Shown: positions 46,310-55,674, counted from the first letter of the stretch. The stretch: 64,000 nt of DNA from Veronia nyctiphanis (GCF_004116385.1 NZ_PEIB01000013.1:1-64000); one strand, 5' to 3'. Program-made: numbers and translations. Notes: generated from the letters alone by a model not told the origin.

Positions 46310-47350
46310 TCATAGATTGATGAGGCTTTGGTTGACCAATCGCAGCTGCAGTCCACCGCCAGCCAGCGGTAAGGGCTGACCATTCAACTCTTCGGTATCA
46401 GCAACCAGCAGGTCACCTTCACGGCGAAATACGCGTTTGCTATCGAACGGCGCGGCGCGGCTTTTCATCACAATCACTTTTACTTTGCCATCTTTCATGG
46501 CCTGCCAAATCCCCGTTTCTTCTGTGGCTGGCTGATATTTTCGAATATAGCGGGTGACCACCCTGTGATCGGGGTAGAGGGTCATCTCCGTGGTCAAGGT
46601 ATCTTTGTTTTCCTCTATCTCACCTTGGTACCGTCCCACCCATTCAGAGTCGATGTCGTTATTGGGCATCGCAGCGCAGCCGCTGAATTCCTCATCACCG
46701 AGAACCAGCGTGGCTGTCCAGCCAAATTTGGCGTTACTCACACTGTCTTTACAGCTCGCCTTGTTAACGGACAGGCTGTAATCCTGAGTTTGATATGATT
46801 GCTGACGATCGGCGATGGCTGAAAGGTCGATTTTTTCGCGGCGATCAAATGATTCAGAGTGGCGGAGCACCAGGTAGTCATCAGAAACACGCGCATACCA
46901 GTAGGGCTCGTGACCCGCGGCAGTGAGTTTCATCGTATCGATGCGGCACTGTTTGAGGTTATTGCTGCGAACGTTAACACCCGTGACGGCAAAAGCGTAG
47001 CGAGATTGCTGACCTGAATTTGCCTCGGTCATGTAGCCTGATAGTTCAGCGTAGACGGGTTCAGAGGGCTCCCCGGTGAATGTTTGCTTGGTGTTTTCAT
47101 CTAGATAGAGGGCGATCGGGTTGTCAGTGTCGCAAGGAACCAGCGCGATATAGTCAGCAATTTGCTGAATCTCGCCCCGAAGCACATAGGGTTCGCTGGT
47201 TGGCTGAGGTAGAGATGCCAAGGCCGTGTTACTATCGCCAAGCTCAACCGGGTCTGATGAAAAGACATCAAAATTAATGCTGCTACACCCCGCCAGAAGA
47301 CAGAGTGCTGCGGCTGACAGAATGAGTGAAGGCTTATTACTTTGGCTCAA
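46310..47350 (-). CDS. Envelope lipoprotein with HslJ/NlpE-like features
   Basis: 346 residues with a lipobox (CLLAGC, lipidated Cys ~22). The mature chain is beta-rich; the HEPYWYARVSDDYLVLRHSE segment resembles COG3650-type lipoproteins, and the last third (WVGRYQGEIEENKDTLTTEM) resembles NlpE-like copper/envelope-stress domains. Function unknown. It is first in a two-gene unit with the DTW gene and divergent from the EVE gene. Confidence 0.7.
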   Translation of the reverse strand: MSQSNKPSLILSAAALCLLAGCSSINFDVFSSDPVELGDSNTALASLPQPTSEPYVLRGEIQQIADYIALVPCDTDNPIALYLDENTKQTFTGEPSEPVYAELSGYMTEANSGQQSRYAFAVTGVNVRSNNLKQCRIDTMKLTAAGHEPYWYARVSDDYLVLRHSESFDRREKIDLSAIADRQQSYQTQDYSLSVNKASCKDSVSNAKFGWTATLVLGDEEFSGCAAMPNNDIDSEWVGRYQGEIEENKDTLTTEMTLYPDHRVVTRYIRKYQPATEETGIWQAMKDGKVKVIVMKSRAAPFDSKRVFRREGDLLVADTEELNGQPLPLAGGGLQLRLVNQSLINL

Positions 47351-47432
47351 TGGGACTCTCTCTTTTGCGCTAATTTCTGATTATTTTATCAGTAATAAAT
47401 TTGACGACCAGTTTACATGAAAAGAGGAGATC

Positions 47433-47912
47433 ATGGCGTATTGGCTAATGAAAACCGAACCTGACACTTTTTCCATCGATACACTAAAAGAGATGGACGT
47501 GTCGTGCTGGGAAGGTGTCCGTAATTATCAGGCGCGGAATATGATGCGTGATCAGATGAAAAACGGTGATCTGGTACTGATTTACCATTCGTCTTGCAAG
47601 AAAGTCGGTGTAGTCGGTATCGCTGAGGTGGTGAATGAAGCGTACCCTGATCATTTCCAGTTTGATCCGGAGAGTCACTATTTTGACCCTAAAAGCGACC
47701 CTGATAATCCGCGATGGATAATGGTCGATGTGGCTTATCGAGAGCACTTGCCCTTAGTGCCATTGGCAAAAATAAAAGCCCGTCCCGAATTAGAAAACAT
47801 GCCTTTGGTAAAAAAGGGTAACCGCCTCAGTATCATGCCAGTGACTGAGCACGAATGGGATACGGTACTTGCGATGGCAGGAAGAGAGCCTGTGAGATCT
47901 TATGAGTCTTGA
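47433..47912 (+). CDS. EVE-domain protein
   Basis: 159 residues, nearly all one EVE (PUA-like) domain: MAYWLMKTEPDTFSIDTL, WEGVRNYQARNMMRD and GVVGIAEVVNEAYPD are the signatures. EVE domains bind modified bases in DNA or RNA, like human THYN1. Stand-alone bacterial members have unknown roles. Divergent from the lipoprotein gene; convergent with yigL. Preceded by AGAGGAG. Confidence 0.9.
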   Translation: MAYWLMKTEPDTFSIDTLKEMDVSCWEGVRNYQARNMMRDQMKNGDLVLIYHSSCKKVGVVGIAEVVNEAYPDHFQFDPESHYFDPKSDPDNPRWIMVDVAYREHLPLVPLAKIKARPELENMPLVKKGNRLSIMPVTEHEWDTVLAMAGREPVRSYES

Positions 47913-47922
47913 AAGGTAACGA

Positions 47923-47952
47923 TGAAAAACAGAGGAGAAGTATCTTCTCCTC
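47923..47952 (-). terminator. Terminator of yigL
   Basis: GAGGAGAAG and CTTCTCCTC form a perfect 9-base stem; on the minus strand it is followed by TGTTTTTC. The EVE gene converges from the left. Confidence 0.82.
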
Positions 47953-47968
47953 AGGTTTACGCGCAAGG

Positions 47969-48769
47969 TTATTTGAGCAGGTGTTGGTCAAGGTATTTGG
48001 CTACAGACTCGTCTGCATTACTACCAATAACTTCATGGTCTGGCAGTGCCGCTTTTACTCTATCTTGTGCGGTTGCCATCACCAGCCCTTTCCCGGCGGC
48101 TTCCAGCATTTCGACATCATTCATGCCATCACCGAACGCCACACAATCATCCAGCGTGTAGCCTTTCATCTTTGCTACCGCTTCAAGTGCTATGCCTTTT
48201 GATACACCCGCGCCCATTACTTCGAGACAGAAAGGGGTCGAGAAAGCCACACTGATGCGATCACCAAAGGTCTCTTTGAACAGCTTCTCGTAGCGGGTGA
48301 GGTATTCGTGGTCGTGTCTGATAAAAAACACCTTTGCGACGTTCTCGACAGGGGGGGTATCAAGATCAAAGTGCGCAAAACTGAAGCCTGATTCGGTATG
48401 GAACTTCTCAAGCTCTTCATCAACACGACTGAGCAGCCAGTCGTGGTCACGGTACATATGGCAGGTTAGCGTCGTATCGTCTTTGACCAGCGCAATAATT
48501 TGAGAAACCAGTTCGGGTTCAACATTGGCACTGAAGACCAGATTGTCGTCGGCATCATGCACACGGGCACCGTTGGAGGTGATCATGAAGGCTGGGATCC
48601 CGACGTTCTCACGAATTCCAGCGACATCAACATGGTGACGGCCAGTCGCAAAAACAAAATGCTCGCCTTTAGCGTGAAGGCGTTGAAGGACATCGCGGGT
48701 GTAGGGGGCTATCTGGTGATCAGGAGTTAACAGTGTGCCATCCAGATCTGATGCGACAATTTTAAACAT
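47969..48769 (-). CDS. yigL: Cof-type HAD phosphatase YigL
   Basis: Mg-dependent sugar-phosphate/pyridoxal-phosphate phosphatase. HAD motif I is ASDLDGTLLTPDHQI, then FATGRHHVDV, Lys in GVSKGIALEAV, and motif IV GDGMNDVEML. Length 266, equal to E. coli YigL, with a matching C-terminal segment EVIGSNADESVAKYL. It is next to pldB, as in E. coli. Confidence 0.92.
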   Translation of the reverse strand: MFKIVASDLDGTLLTPDHQIAPYTRDVLQRLHAKGEHFVFATGRHHVDVAGIRENVGIPAFMITSNGARVHDADDNLVFSANVEPELVSQIIALVKDDTTLTCHMYRDHDWLLSRVDEELEKFHTESGFSFAHFDLDTPPVENVAKVFFIRHDHEYLTRYEKLFKETFGDRISVAFSTPFCLEVMGAGVSKGIALEAVAKMKGYTLDDCVAFGDGMNDVEMLEAAGKGLVMATAQDRVKAALPDHEVIGSNADESVAKYLDQHLLK

Positions 48770-48901
48770 GCATACCTCTTTTACGTGAAACGACCACGCT
48801 GCTTGCTCAGGTGGCGCTATGTTCAGGCTTACAGTCTATGGTCTTTATCAGGAAATAAAAGGGTAAACTTGTTACCGCCAGACTTCCTTATTTTGCAGGC
48901 A

Positions 48902-49891
48902 TTAAAGCTCAGCGTGACGTTTGAAAAATGCCAGTGTTGCCGATAACGCATCCTGACGTATTGGGTCGACTTCGAACAGGATTTCATGGCGTGAGCCCGC
49001 CATGGGGGCAACGTCTATCTGGAATCCGGCATTTTGACGACGGGTAACGAAACGACTGATCGCATCGTTAGACACGATAGAGTCCGACATTGCCTGTAGC
49101 AAGAGCATCGGCAGGCTGACTTCCTCCGCCGCTTTTTGGCAGCGTCTGCATGCTTCCAGCGATTGCCACACCCAGCGGGGTGTCGGTCCGCCGACTTTGA
49201 GTGAACTGTCTACTTCATACAACTCACGAAACCAGTGATAACGCACTTCAGAATGGGTCAGCACATTGTCGGTGAACGACTTGTTGTCGTAAGGCCCCTG
49301 ACCTAAAGCATAGCTTGGTGGGTGTTGAAGAGAGCTGTGAAGCCATGCCGCGGGTTGGGCAATCCAGCGAGTTGGTGCCGGAATTTGGATACCAAACATG
49401 GGTGCGCTCAATACAATCGCATCGATATGGGCAGGTTTTCGGATGCCGTAAAGCGTCGCAACAGCGCCACCCATTGAGTGACTCAGCAGAAAACGGTGTG
49501 AATAGTCTTTGGCGGAAACGATGTTATTGATGAAGGTATCCAGATCGTCGACATAGTCATCGAATCTGTCGATGTGCCCGGCATCGCTTTTGAGTAGCAG
49601 ACGTTCACTGTGCCCTTGCCCGCGATGATCGTGGCTATACACATCATAACCTTGACGGAAAAGGTCAAACATCAGTTCCTGATACTTTACCGTGCTCTCT
49701 GCCCGGCCGTTAACGATGATCACTGCCTGCGTGTGGCTGGGATCGGTCATTGAGCACCAGTGAATACGCAGTCCGTCTTTTCCTGTAAAGAAGCCTTTGT
49801 CGCGTTGATGCCAGAATGACTCAATCGACGAGGCCATGGTTGACAGGAAATCCGCTTCGGACGTGAAAAGTGGTTGTGGAGACGTTGTCAT
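48902..49891 (-). CDS. pldB: Lysophospholipase L2 (PldB-type alpha/beta hydrolase)
   Basis: Hydrolyses lysophospholipids at the inner membrane. Nucleophile Ser in LLSHSMGGAVATLYG, acid in a late DS or D turn and His in GSRHEILFEVD, as in E. coli PldB. The frame begins at 49927; the Met at 49891 (MTTSPQPLFTSEADF) with GGGA upstream is more natural, giving 329 residues. Upstream of yigL in the same direction with a 132-base gap. Confidence 0.9.
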   Translation of the reverse strand: MTTSPQPLFTSEADFLSTMASSIESFWHQRDKGFFTGKDGLRIHWCSMTDPSHTQAVIIVNGRAESTVKYQELMFDLFRQGYDVYSHDHRGQGHSERLLLKSDAGHIDRFDDYVDDLDTFINNIVSAKDYSHRFLLSHSMGGAVATLYGIRKPAHIDAIVLSAPMFGIQIPAPTRWIAQPAAWLHSSLQHPPSYALGQGPYDNKSFTDNVLTHSEVRYHWFRELYEVDSSLKVGGPTPRWVWQSLEACRRCQKAAEEVSLPMLLLQAMSDSIVSNDAISRFVTRRQNAGFQIDVAPMAGSRHEILFEVDPIRQDALSATLAFFKRHAEL

Positions 49892-50007
49892 GGTGATCCC
49901 AGTGGTTACTCTTAAAAAGCATATCACGCAGCAGGCACTCGCGCGCGAGTCGGTGCAATTTTAGGTGGGATACCAATGAAATGACAGCAGAAAGGTGGGA
50001 TTTGCAG

Positions 50008-50043
50008 CGAAAAATGAATGCGCAGCCTGCTCTGAGGCTGCGC
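50008..50043 (-). terminator. Terminator of the AbgT-family gene
   Basis: GCGCAGCCT and AGGCTGCGC form a perfect stem; on the minus strand TTCATTTTTC follows. Confidence 0.82.
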
Positions 50044-50054
50044 GGATAAGGGCG

Positions 50055-51656
50055 CTAAGGCAACATTTCGAAGTAAGTTGCTGATCCTGGACCAACAGGA
50101 AAACCAAGGCCAAATACCCAGACAAAGAAAAACAGGCTCCAACCCACCAGAAAGACGAGGGTGTAAGGCAACATGGTCGCAATCAAGGTACCGATACCAA
50201 GGTCTCTTTTGTATTTGGTGGCTACAGCCATGATGAGTCCGAAATAGCTCATCATTGGCGTGATGAGGTTAGTCACAGAGTCACCAATGCGGTAGGCCGC
50301 CTGAATGGTTTCCGGGGCATAGCCGACCAGCATCAGCATAGGAACAAAAATCGGTGCGGTGACAGCCCACTGTGCCGAGGCTGAGCCCAACGACAGGTTA
50401 ATAATGCCGCAAATGACAATAAAGGCGAAAAACAACATCGGGCCCGTCAGACCAATGCTTTGCAGCATATCCGCGCCGCTAACGGCAATCACCTGACCAA
50501 AGTTAGTCCACTTAAACAGTGCGACAAATTGAGCCGCAAAGAAAACCAGAACGATGTAAAGCCCGAGTGAGCCGATGGACTTTGCCATCGCATCAATCAC
50601 ATCGCGGTCGTTTTTCATGGTGCCGACGGTTTTGCCGTACACAAAGCCAGGAATGGCAAAGAACACCACAATCATCGCCACAATGCCTTTCAGAAAGGGC
50701 GAACCCGATACTGCGCCGGTTTCCGGGTGACGGAGAATGCCCCATTCCGGCACGATAGTCAGTGCCAGGACAGCGCAGACAACCAGTGCCGCTACCCCTG
50801 CGTTGCGCATCCCTTTGCGCTCAAGCTCGGTGACCGCCTGAGCTTCTTCCGGAACGAAATCTGCTGACGCATCTTCCGGGTTGTATGGCCCCAATTTCGG
50901 CTCGACGATTTTTTCCGTCACCAGTGTCCCCAGCAGGGTGACGATTAAGGTCGAAGCGGCCATGAAGTACCAGTTAGCTTCCGGACCAACCTGATAGTGT
51001 GGGTCAATCATCTGTGCAGCGGTCTGGGTGATCCCTGAAAGCAGAGGGTCGACGGTGCCCAAGAGAATATTGGCGGAATAGCCACCCGACACACCAGCAA
51101 ATGCAGCAGCGAGTCCGGCGAGTGGGTGACGACCCAGCGAGTGGAATATCATCGCGGCCAGAGGGATAAGCACCACATAGCCAAGTTCCGAGGCGGTGTT
51201 AGATACGATAGCGGCAAACACAATGGTCATGGTGACCAGACGCTTTGACGCGCCCAGTACCAGTGAACGCATTACCGCAGAGAGGAGCCCAGAGTGCTCA
51301 GCAACGGCTACACCCATCATCGCGACCAGTACGGTTCCCAGTGGCGCGAACCCGGTGAAGTTTTTCACCATCTGGGTCACAATCAACTGAACACCTTCTG
51401 CGTTCACCAGGCTGTTTACAGCGATAATGCCGTCGGCTGCGCGTCCTGCAGCACCTTCTGGCCGAGGATCTGCGACCGAAAGTTCAAAGTACCCTGCAAT
51501 ACCGGAAGCGACAAAAAGTGCGAGGCAGAGTGAGGCGAAAAGGGTGACAGGGTGAGGAAGCAGGTTGCCCAGCCACTCCACCGTATCCAGAAAGCGGGTA
51601 AAAGGGGACTTTTTCCCCGGTGGCGCGGACGAATGATGCGATACCGATGATTGCAT
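50055..51656 (-). CDS. AbgT-family transporter
   Basis: An inner-membrane protein of the AbgT family: E. coli AbgT takes up p-aminobenzoyl-glutamate, and other members export sulphonamides. About 12 hydrophobic helices; conserved GVAVAEHSGLLSAVMRSLV, SNTASELGYVVLIPL and the late PMMSYFGLIMAVA are present. The frame starts at 51722, but the Met at 51656 (MQSSVSHHSSAPP) has AAAGGAG upstream; 533 residues. It stands alone, divergent from an acyltransferase. Confidence 0.9.
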   Translation of the reverse strand: MQSSVSHHSSAPPGKKSPFTRFLDTVEWLGNLLPHPVTLFASLCLALFVASGIAGYFELSVADPRPEGAAGRAADGIIAVNSLVNAEGVQLIVTQMVKNFTGFAPLGTVLVAMMGVAVAEHSGLLSAVMRSLVLGASKRLVTMTIVFAAIVSNTASELGYVVLIPLAAMIFHSLGRHPLAGLAAAFAGVSGGYSANILLGTVDPLLSGITQTAAQMIDPHYQVGPEANWYFMAASTLIVTLLGTLVTEKIVEPKLGPYNPEDASADFVPEEAQAVTELERKGMRNAGVAALVVCAVLALTIVPEWGILRHPETGAVSGSPFLKGIVAMIVVFFAIPGFVYGKTVGTMKNDRDVIDAMAKSIGSLGLYIVLVFFAAQFVALFKWTNFGQVIAVSGADMLQSIGLTGPMLFFAFIVICGIINLSLGSASAQWAVTAPIFVPMLMLVGYAPETIQAAYRIGDSVTNLITPMMSYFGLIMAVATKYKRDLGIGTLIATMLPYTLVFLVGWSLFFFVWVFGLGFPVGPGSATYFEMLP

Positions 51657-51906
51657 GCATTTTCTCCTTTTTTTGGACTTATTTATCATTTTTTCATTTT
51701 GTAGGGCGGCGATATTAGTCATTATAACTTGCTAAATGCAAAGTAAAATACCGAATAGTTGTGCATATTTTTGATTTCATAAAGGGTTTTAATGATTTGA
51801 CCAGTGTTTTTTTCTTTTTCGGGGTGTCTGTGTTTGACACCTTGTTGAACGGTTTTGATGCACAAAGAAATGAGAAGGAAATCAGAATAAGGGAGGTCGT
51901 CAGGCT

Positions 51907-52920
51907 GTGATTGAGAATACCTTTAAACGAGACATGCATTTGGACGTTTTGCGTTGTGTGGCGGCGTTCTCCGTGGTGATGGTCCATGCTTTGTGGCCAT
52001 ACCGCGAGGCGTTGGGAGTGGTGCCTGATGCAGACTGGTTAGCCGCGGTACTGTTCAACAGCCTTAATCGATGGGGCGTGCCTATATTTATTATGATCAC
52101 CGGTGCGCTAATGCTTTCTGATACTCGCCCGTTTGAGCCGACCGTGTTTTTTGTCAAACGTGCAGGGAAGGTACTCGTGCCGTTTGTGGTTTGGTCCCTA
52201 TTGTATGCGATATTTTCTGGTGTACATGCTGACGGGGTTAACGTCGATGTTATCAGGGAAAAGCTTGCAGCTTCTGCGAATACGGAGACCTACTACCACC
52301 TCGGTTTTTTTTACTATTTTTTGCCACTTTACTTCGTTATCCCTTTTTTGCGCCCACTGGTGCAAAGAAGTGATACACAGTCGCTGCTCGCGCTCAATGC
52401 CTGTTGGCTATTGCTTTGTGGATTACGCATCAATGGCTTTGACCTCGGCATACTGACCGACCTGATTTACTATTCCGGTTACTTGGTATTGGGGTATACC
52501 CTCAAGCGTTACGCGTATGGTCTGCCGCTTTGGTTACTGGCTGGGGCACTTTCAGGATTATTGACGTATTATCAGGTGGTCACCGCGAGCTTGCCTGAGG
52601 GAAGCTATCAACCGGGTAACTGGCTGTCTTACCAAACACTAAATACGGTACTGGTTTCTGCTGCTGTCTTTATGTCAGCCAGTAAGCTGGTAATTGATGA
52701 TAAAGGCAGAGCGTCACATGCCATACAGGTTATCAGCCGTTACAGCTTGGGCATTTATTTGGTGCACCCTCTGTTTTTGTCTTTTTTTCATCAAATTGAC
52801 CCAACACCACCGCATGCATGGTTGGTCATACCTATATTAAGTCTGGTGGCGTTTGGTTTATCGCTGGGACTGACTTGGCTGTTGGCGGCCAAGTGTCGTC
52901 TGAACTGGCTTGTTCCCTAG
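51907..52920 (+). CDS. Membrane acyltransferase (acyltransferase-3, WecH-like)
   Basis: 337 residues with ~10 hydrophobic helices. It opens LDVLRCVAAFSVVMVHALWP with the catalytic-type His of the acyltransferase-3 family, and has WGVPIFIMITGALML and SRYSLGIYLVHPLFL. These enzymes acetylate glycans. WecH of E. coli O-acetylates enterobacterial common antigen, but no ECA gene is near, so the acceptor is unknown. The start may be the GTG at 51907 or the internal Met at 51934. Confidence 0.85.
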   Translation: MIENTFKRDMHLDVLRCVAAFSVVMVHALWPYREALGVVPDADWLAAVLFNSLNRWGVPIFIMITGALMLSDTRPFEPTVFFVKRAGKVLVPFVVWSLLYAIFSGVHADGVNVDVIREKLAASANTETYYHLGFFYYFLPLYFVIPFLRPLVQRSDTQSLLALNACWLLLCGLRINGFDLGILTDLIYYSGYLVLGYTLKRYAYGLPLWLLAGALSGLLTYYQVVTASLPEGSYQPGNWLSYQTLNTVLVSAAVFMSASKLVIDDKGRASHAIQVISRYSLGIYLVHPLFLSFFHQIDPTPPHAWLVIPILSLVAFGLSLGLTWLLAAKCRLNWLVP

Positions 52921-52954
52921 ACGTTCAAAGGTCAAAAAAACCGGAACTCGAATT

Positions 52955-53290
52955 TTAGAAACGTTGTAACTTAGCAAAGTGCATGAATTGATTGCCTTTA
53001 TAGGTCAGTGTGCCGCAGTCGCCGGGAGACAGAGCATGGTAGTAATGCACGCCGACCTGAAACTCGCGTTTTGGACCACCCTCCATGGGCTCAACATAAA
53101 TCCAGTATTCTTCCTGTTCTTCATGCTCAGCAGCGAATGTTTTGCTGACCACCTGTTTATCAAGGATTTTGATATCAATGGTTTTAGACGTCGCGCCCTC
53201 GCCCAAGGTGTGCTTTTTGAAGGTCATAAAAAAATACGTGGCGGATACTGCAATCAGTGCTGTGATCAAAACGATCAGAATTATGGGCAT
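52955..53290 (-). CDS. DUF2500 membrane protein (YhhM-like)
   Basis: The open frame reaches 53392, but the Met at 53290 (MPIILIVLITALIAVSATYF) starts a single N-terminal helix as in E. coli YhhM, giving 111 residues; AGGAAGG lies upstream. The rest is a beta-rich DUF2500 domain (EEYWIYVEPMEGGPKREF, then YHALSPGDCGTLTYKG). Function unknown. The YhhN-type gene lies ~1.4 kb away, as a neighbour pair in E. coli. Confidence 0.85.
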   Translation of the reverse strand: MPIILIVLITALIAVSATYFFMTFKKHTLGEGATSKTIDIKILDKQVVSKTFAAEHEEQEEYWIYVEPMEGGPKREFQVGVHYYHALSPGDCGTLTYKGNQFMHFAKLQRF

Positions 53291-53473
53291 AGTCAATGGC
53301 CTTCCTTGTTTGTCTCTTTCCTGAGTGTACGTAACGTGGGGAGGCGGATAAAGACGAGTTGAGGAATTTTCGTGATCTGTCCCACTATTCATAAGCTTGA
53401 GGTCAGTTAGGCTAGAAAGAGCAGGGCGAAGATTCTGGAGAAAAGGAAACGTCGCAGGTAACCATGTTAGGCG

Positions 53474-53860
53474 ATGGATGACATTTTAGGGGATAACATG
53501 GACGACATTGGACGCGTAGTTAGATATAGCAGACGGCTGGAGCGGCTACTAAAAGAGCACTACCACGCAGAGGGAAAAGGCCTCCATCAACTGGTGACAA
53601 GCTGTGAGCAGCGGTTGCCTCATGATTCCATCAAGCAATTACGATTTGTGGCGACAGTGAGAAATAAAGCCGTTCATCAGGATGGTTATGAAGTCGATGA
53701 TATTCGGGGTTACGAACGCACCTGTATCAAGTTGGAGAAGCAGTTGGTGCCCCGAGCAACCAAACGTATCTGGTGGCTGGTGGTGAGTCTCATCGTGGCA
53801 ATGACAGGCTTTGCGATGGCGTTCTACATATTCCACTGGGGATTATTCATCGAAAACTAA
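53474..53860 (+). CDS. Tail-anchored small protein of unknown family
   Basis: 128 residues. The first ~95 are helical and charged (RRLERLLKEHYHAEGKGLHQ, and RFVATVRNKAVHQDGYEV, a DUF4145-like pattern); the end is one hydrophobic helix (WWLVVSLIVAMTGFAMAFYI). Two Met codons open the frame (53474 and 53498), and the second follows AGGGGA, so it may be the start. The HEPN-like helix pattern RNKAVHQ is suggestive but not enough for a claim. Confidence 0.6.
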   Translation: MDDILGDNMDDIGRVVRYSRRLERLLKEHYHAEGKGLHQLVTSCEQRLPHDSIKQLRFVATVRNKAVHQDGYEVDDIRGYERTCIKLEKQLVPRATKRIWWLVVSLIVAMTGFAMAFYIFHWGLFIEN

Positions 53861-53862
53861 AA

Positions 53863-53888
53863 AAGCACCTGATAAGGGGCTTTTTTGT
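53863..53888 (+). terminator. Terminator after the tail-anchored protein
   Basis: GCACCT and AGGGGC pair with one mismatch and are followed by six T. Confidence 0.65.
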
Positions 53889-53910
53889 CGGTTTTCCTAG
53901 CGTTTATCCG

Positions 53911-53988
53911 TCAATAAAGGATAGGAAGGCTCATTAAGCTGACGACAACTGCGATTATCATCAGACCTTGCTTCTGCCCACTACTCAT
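53911..53988 (-). CDS. Small membrane peptide, 25 residues
   Basis: ATG at 53988 on the minus strand has GAGGAG eight bases upstream. The product MSSGQKQGLMIIAVVVSLMS plus five residues has a polar start and one hydrophobic segment long enough to span a membrane. It is too short for ordinary gene finders. I do not recognise a family; the strong ribosome site is the main support. Confidence 0.5.
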   Translation of the reverse strand: MSSGQKQGLMIIAVVVSLMSLPILY

Positions 53989-54410
53989 TGTCGTCACTCC
54001 TCTATATGCGCTCTTTTTTGTAATCCTAATTTGTTTTTTTAGGCTCTTCAATAAGAAATGTGTCTAAAAGTTGTTTAAATGTATGTTTGTTTGTGTTTTT
54101 TGACGGTTTAAAGCTCTTTTCTATATTTTAAATATTTAAGTTAGACTTGGATTGATTTTTAAGTATCTGTTAATTATTGGCTTTTCTGGTTTGGTCATTG
54201 AGTATTACTTTTTTCGGTGCTTATTTTCGGTAATTCATGCATTGGTTGAAAAAGTACTGTTCGAAAAGTATTTAGATACCTACTAACAGAGTGTGCGGCT
54301 GAATAGTCATCAATAGTGAGTTTGTAGAAAAGATATCGCTATCACAGCTTGTCTTTGGGGGAATACCAGCGCGTACTTGTTGTGTTTGCGACAAAAAGGA
54401 AAGGTTGCAA
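53989..54410. other. A+T-rich gene-free region
   Basis: About 420 bases with runs such as TTAAATATTTAAG and long T-rich stretches, consistent with nucleoid-protein binding or a past insertion. It presumably holds the promoter of the small ORF at 54411. No other gene is supported. Confidence 0.45.
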
Positions 54411-54521
54411 ATGCATGCTATTGATAATATTAAACTTAGTGGTTTTGTTTTTTTATTTCTTTCCGTGTTTATTGCTTACTATGTCGTGATTTTTGTTATA
54501 AAAATCTGGTTTTTATCATGA
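54411..54521 (+). CDS. Small membrane peptide, 36 residues
   Basis: ATG 54411 with GGAAAGG just upstream opens a 36-codon frame, MHAIDNIKLSGFVFLFLSVF followed by IAYYVVIFVIKIWFLS. About 27 of its residues are hydrophobic in one block with a Lys near the end, a typical single-span small protein. It lies in A+T-rich DNA, which raises the chance of a spurious hydrophobic frame. No family recognised. Confidence 0.4.
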   Translation: MHAIDNIKLSGFVFLFLSVFIAYYVVIFVIKIWFLS

Positions 54522-54684
54522 AGATGAAAAATTAAACCATGGTTGATTCTGTGACCGAGGATTGCTGACGGGGTATCCAGTTGTGACAAACAGTATTGTA
54601 TGATGTTTGGGTTCAGGACTTTCTGCATGGTTTGCAGAACATCTGCCATAGGTATGGTGGAGTATCACGTTTAGGGAGAAATTG

Positions 54685-55304
54685 ATGTTGAGCTGGTTAG
54701 CAGTCTGCTGCTCGGGGATACTGCATATCAATGCGGCATATCGCGGCCCCAGATGGCAGTATTACCTTTTCAAACCCTTGACTATCTTGTGCCTAATAGC
54801 CATTGCCTTTTTTCTCGGCGAGCCGGAGAATATCGAAATCTAATTTTGGCCGGTTTGGCCTTTTCGCTACTGGGCGATGTTTGCCTCATGTTGCCCAACG
54901 AAAAGTTCGTTGGCGGATTGTTCAGCTTTCTCCTGGCTCACCTTTCCTACAGTCTTGCGTTTTGGCAGCAAAACGACGCTGCGATTATGCTCTGGCTTCC
55001 TTTCCTGATTGCCGCTGTAGCCATCATTATTTTTTTACTTTTGTTGCCTAACCTTGGCAAGCTATTGGTCCCCATTGGTTTGTATATCGCCGTTATTTCA
55101 CAAATGGCTTGGGCATCGGGACAGGTATGGCTCGGCTCGCAGACAGAAGCAGCAGGTTTGGCATTCTCGGGGGCGTTGCTCTTTGTCTTTTCCGATGCAT
55201 TTTTGGCATTCAATAAATTCAAAGGACCATTTCGCTCCTCGACCCTTATGGTGATGGGGAGTTATTTTCTGGCACAGGCTCTGATCACTGCGTCGGTGTT
55301 ATAA
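54685..55304 (+). CDS. yhhN: YhhN-family membrane protein, lysoplasmalogenase type (apparent frameshift)
   Basis: Integral membrane protein related to TMEM86 lysoplasmalogenases. The real start MLSWLAVCCSGILHINAAYR is at 54685 with AGGGAGAAA upstream. The frame then meets TAA at ~54841; one missing G near 54825 joins FFLGEPGEYR to NLILAGLAFSLLGDVCLML, the conserved core with the catalytic-type GD. Repaired length is about 206 residues (E. coli 208), with eight helices. Followed by the DUF2007 gene after 28 bases. Confidence 0.88.
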
Positions 55305-55332
55305 GTGTTAATCCGTATCAGGGAGGAAAGGC

Positions 55333-55647
55333 ATGAGCCAATGGGTAGAAGTCTATAAAGCGGGAAACTCTCTCGAAGCCCATAGCCTTAAAGGGATGCT
55401 GGAGGCTGAGGGAATAGAGTCGCACCTCAAAGGAGAAAGCTTGTCTTCTGCGGCAGGTGAATTACCTGCTGACGTTGTTGCGGTGACATTGTGGGTCGAA
55501 AGTCGTTTGGAAGACAAAGCCCGAAAAGTGCTGTTTAAATACGAAAACCAGCGACACGAAAGCTGGCTATGCCAACAATGCCATGAAGAAAATGGCGGTA
55601 ATTTCGAGGTGTGTTGGAATTGCTCTGCCGAGCGTGTTGAAAAGTAA
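55333..55647 (+). CDS. DUF2007 protein with a C-terminal zinc ribbon
   Basis: 104 residues. The N-terminal ~70 form a DUF2007 domain (VEVYKAGNSLEAHSLKGMLE), related to PII-like signal folds. The tail WLCQQCHEENGGNFEVCWNC carries two CxxC pairs, a RanBP2-like zinc ribbon. Function unknown. Same direction as yhhN. Confidence 0.85.
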   Translation: MSQWVEVYKAGNSLEAHSLKGMLEAEGIESHLKGESLSSAAGELPADVVAVTLWVESRLEDKARKVLFKYENQRHESWLCQQCHEENGGNFEVCWNCSAERVEK

Positions 55648-55674
55648 AAAGGTGGGTTTACCCCACCTTTTTTG
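55646..55674. terminator. Terminator between DUF2007 and yhgN genes
   Basis: AAAAAGGTGGGG-like AAGGTGGG and CCCACCTT stem, T6 on the right and A5 on the left; serves both convergent genes. Confidence 0.9.

Noticed and set aside
46285-46383. N-terminal extension of the DTW protein
   Set aside because: It overlaps the lipoprotein gene and has no family similarity; the conserved start is at 46284.
53474-53860. HEPN toxin or toxin-antitoxin role for the 128-residue tail-anchored protein
   Set aside because: RNKAVH resembles the RxxxxH motif of HEPN, but it has a membrane anchor and no partner gene, so no toxin claim is made.
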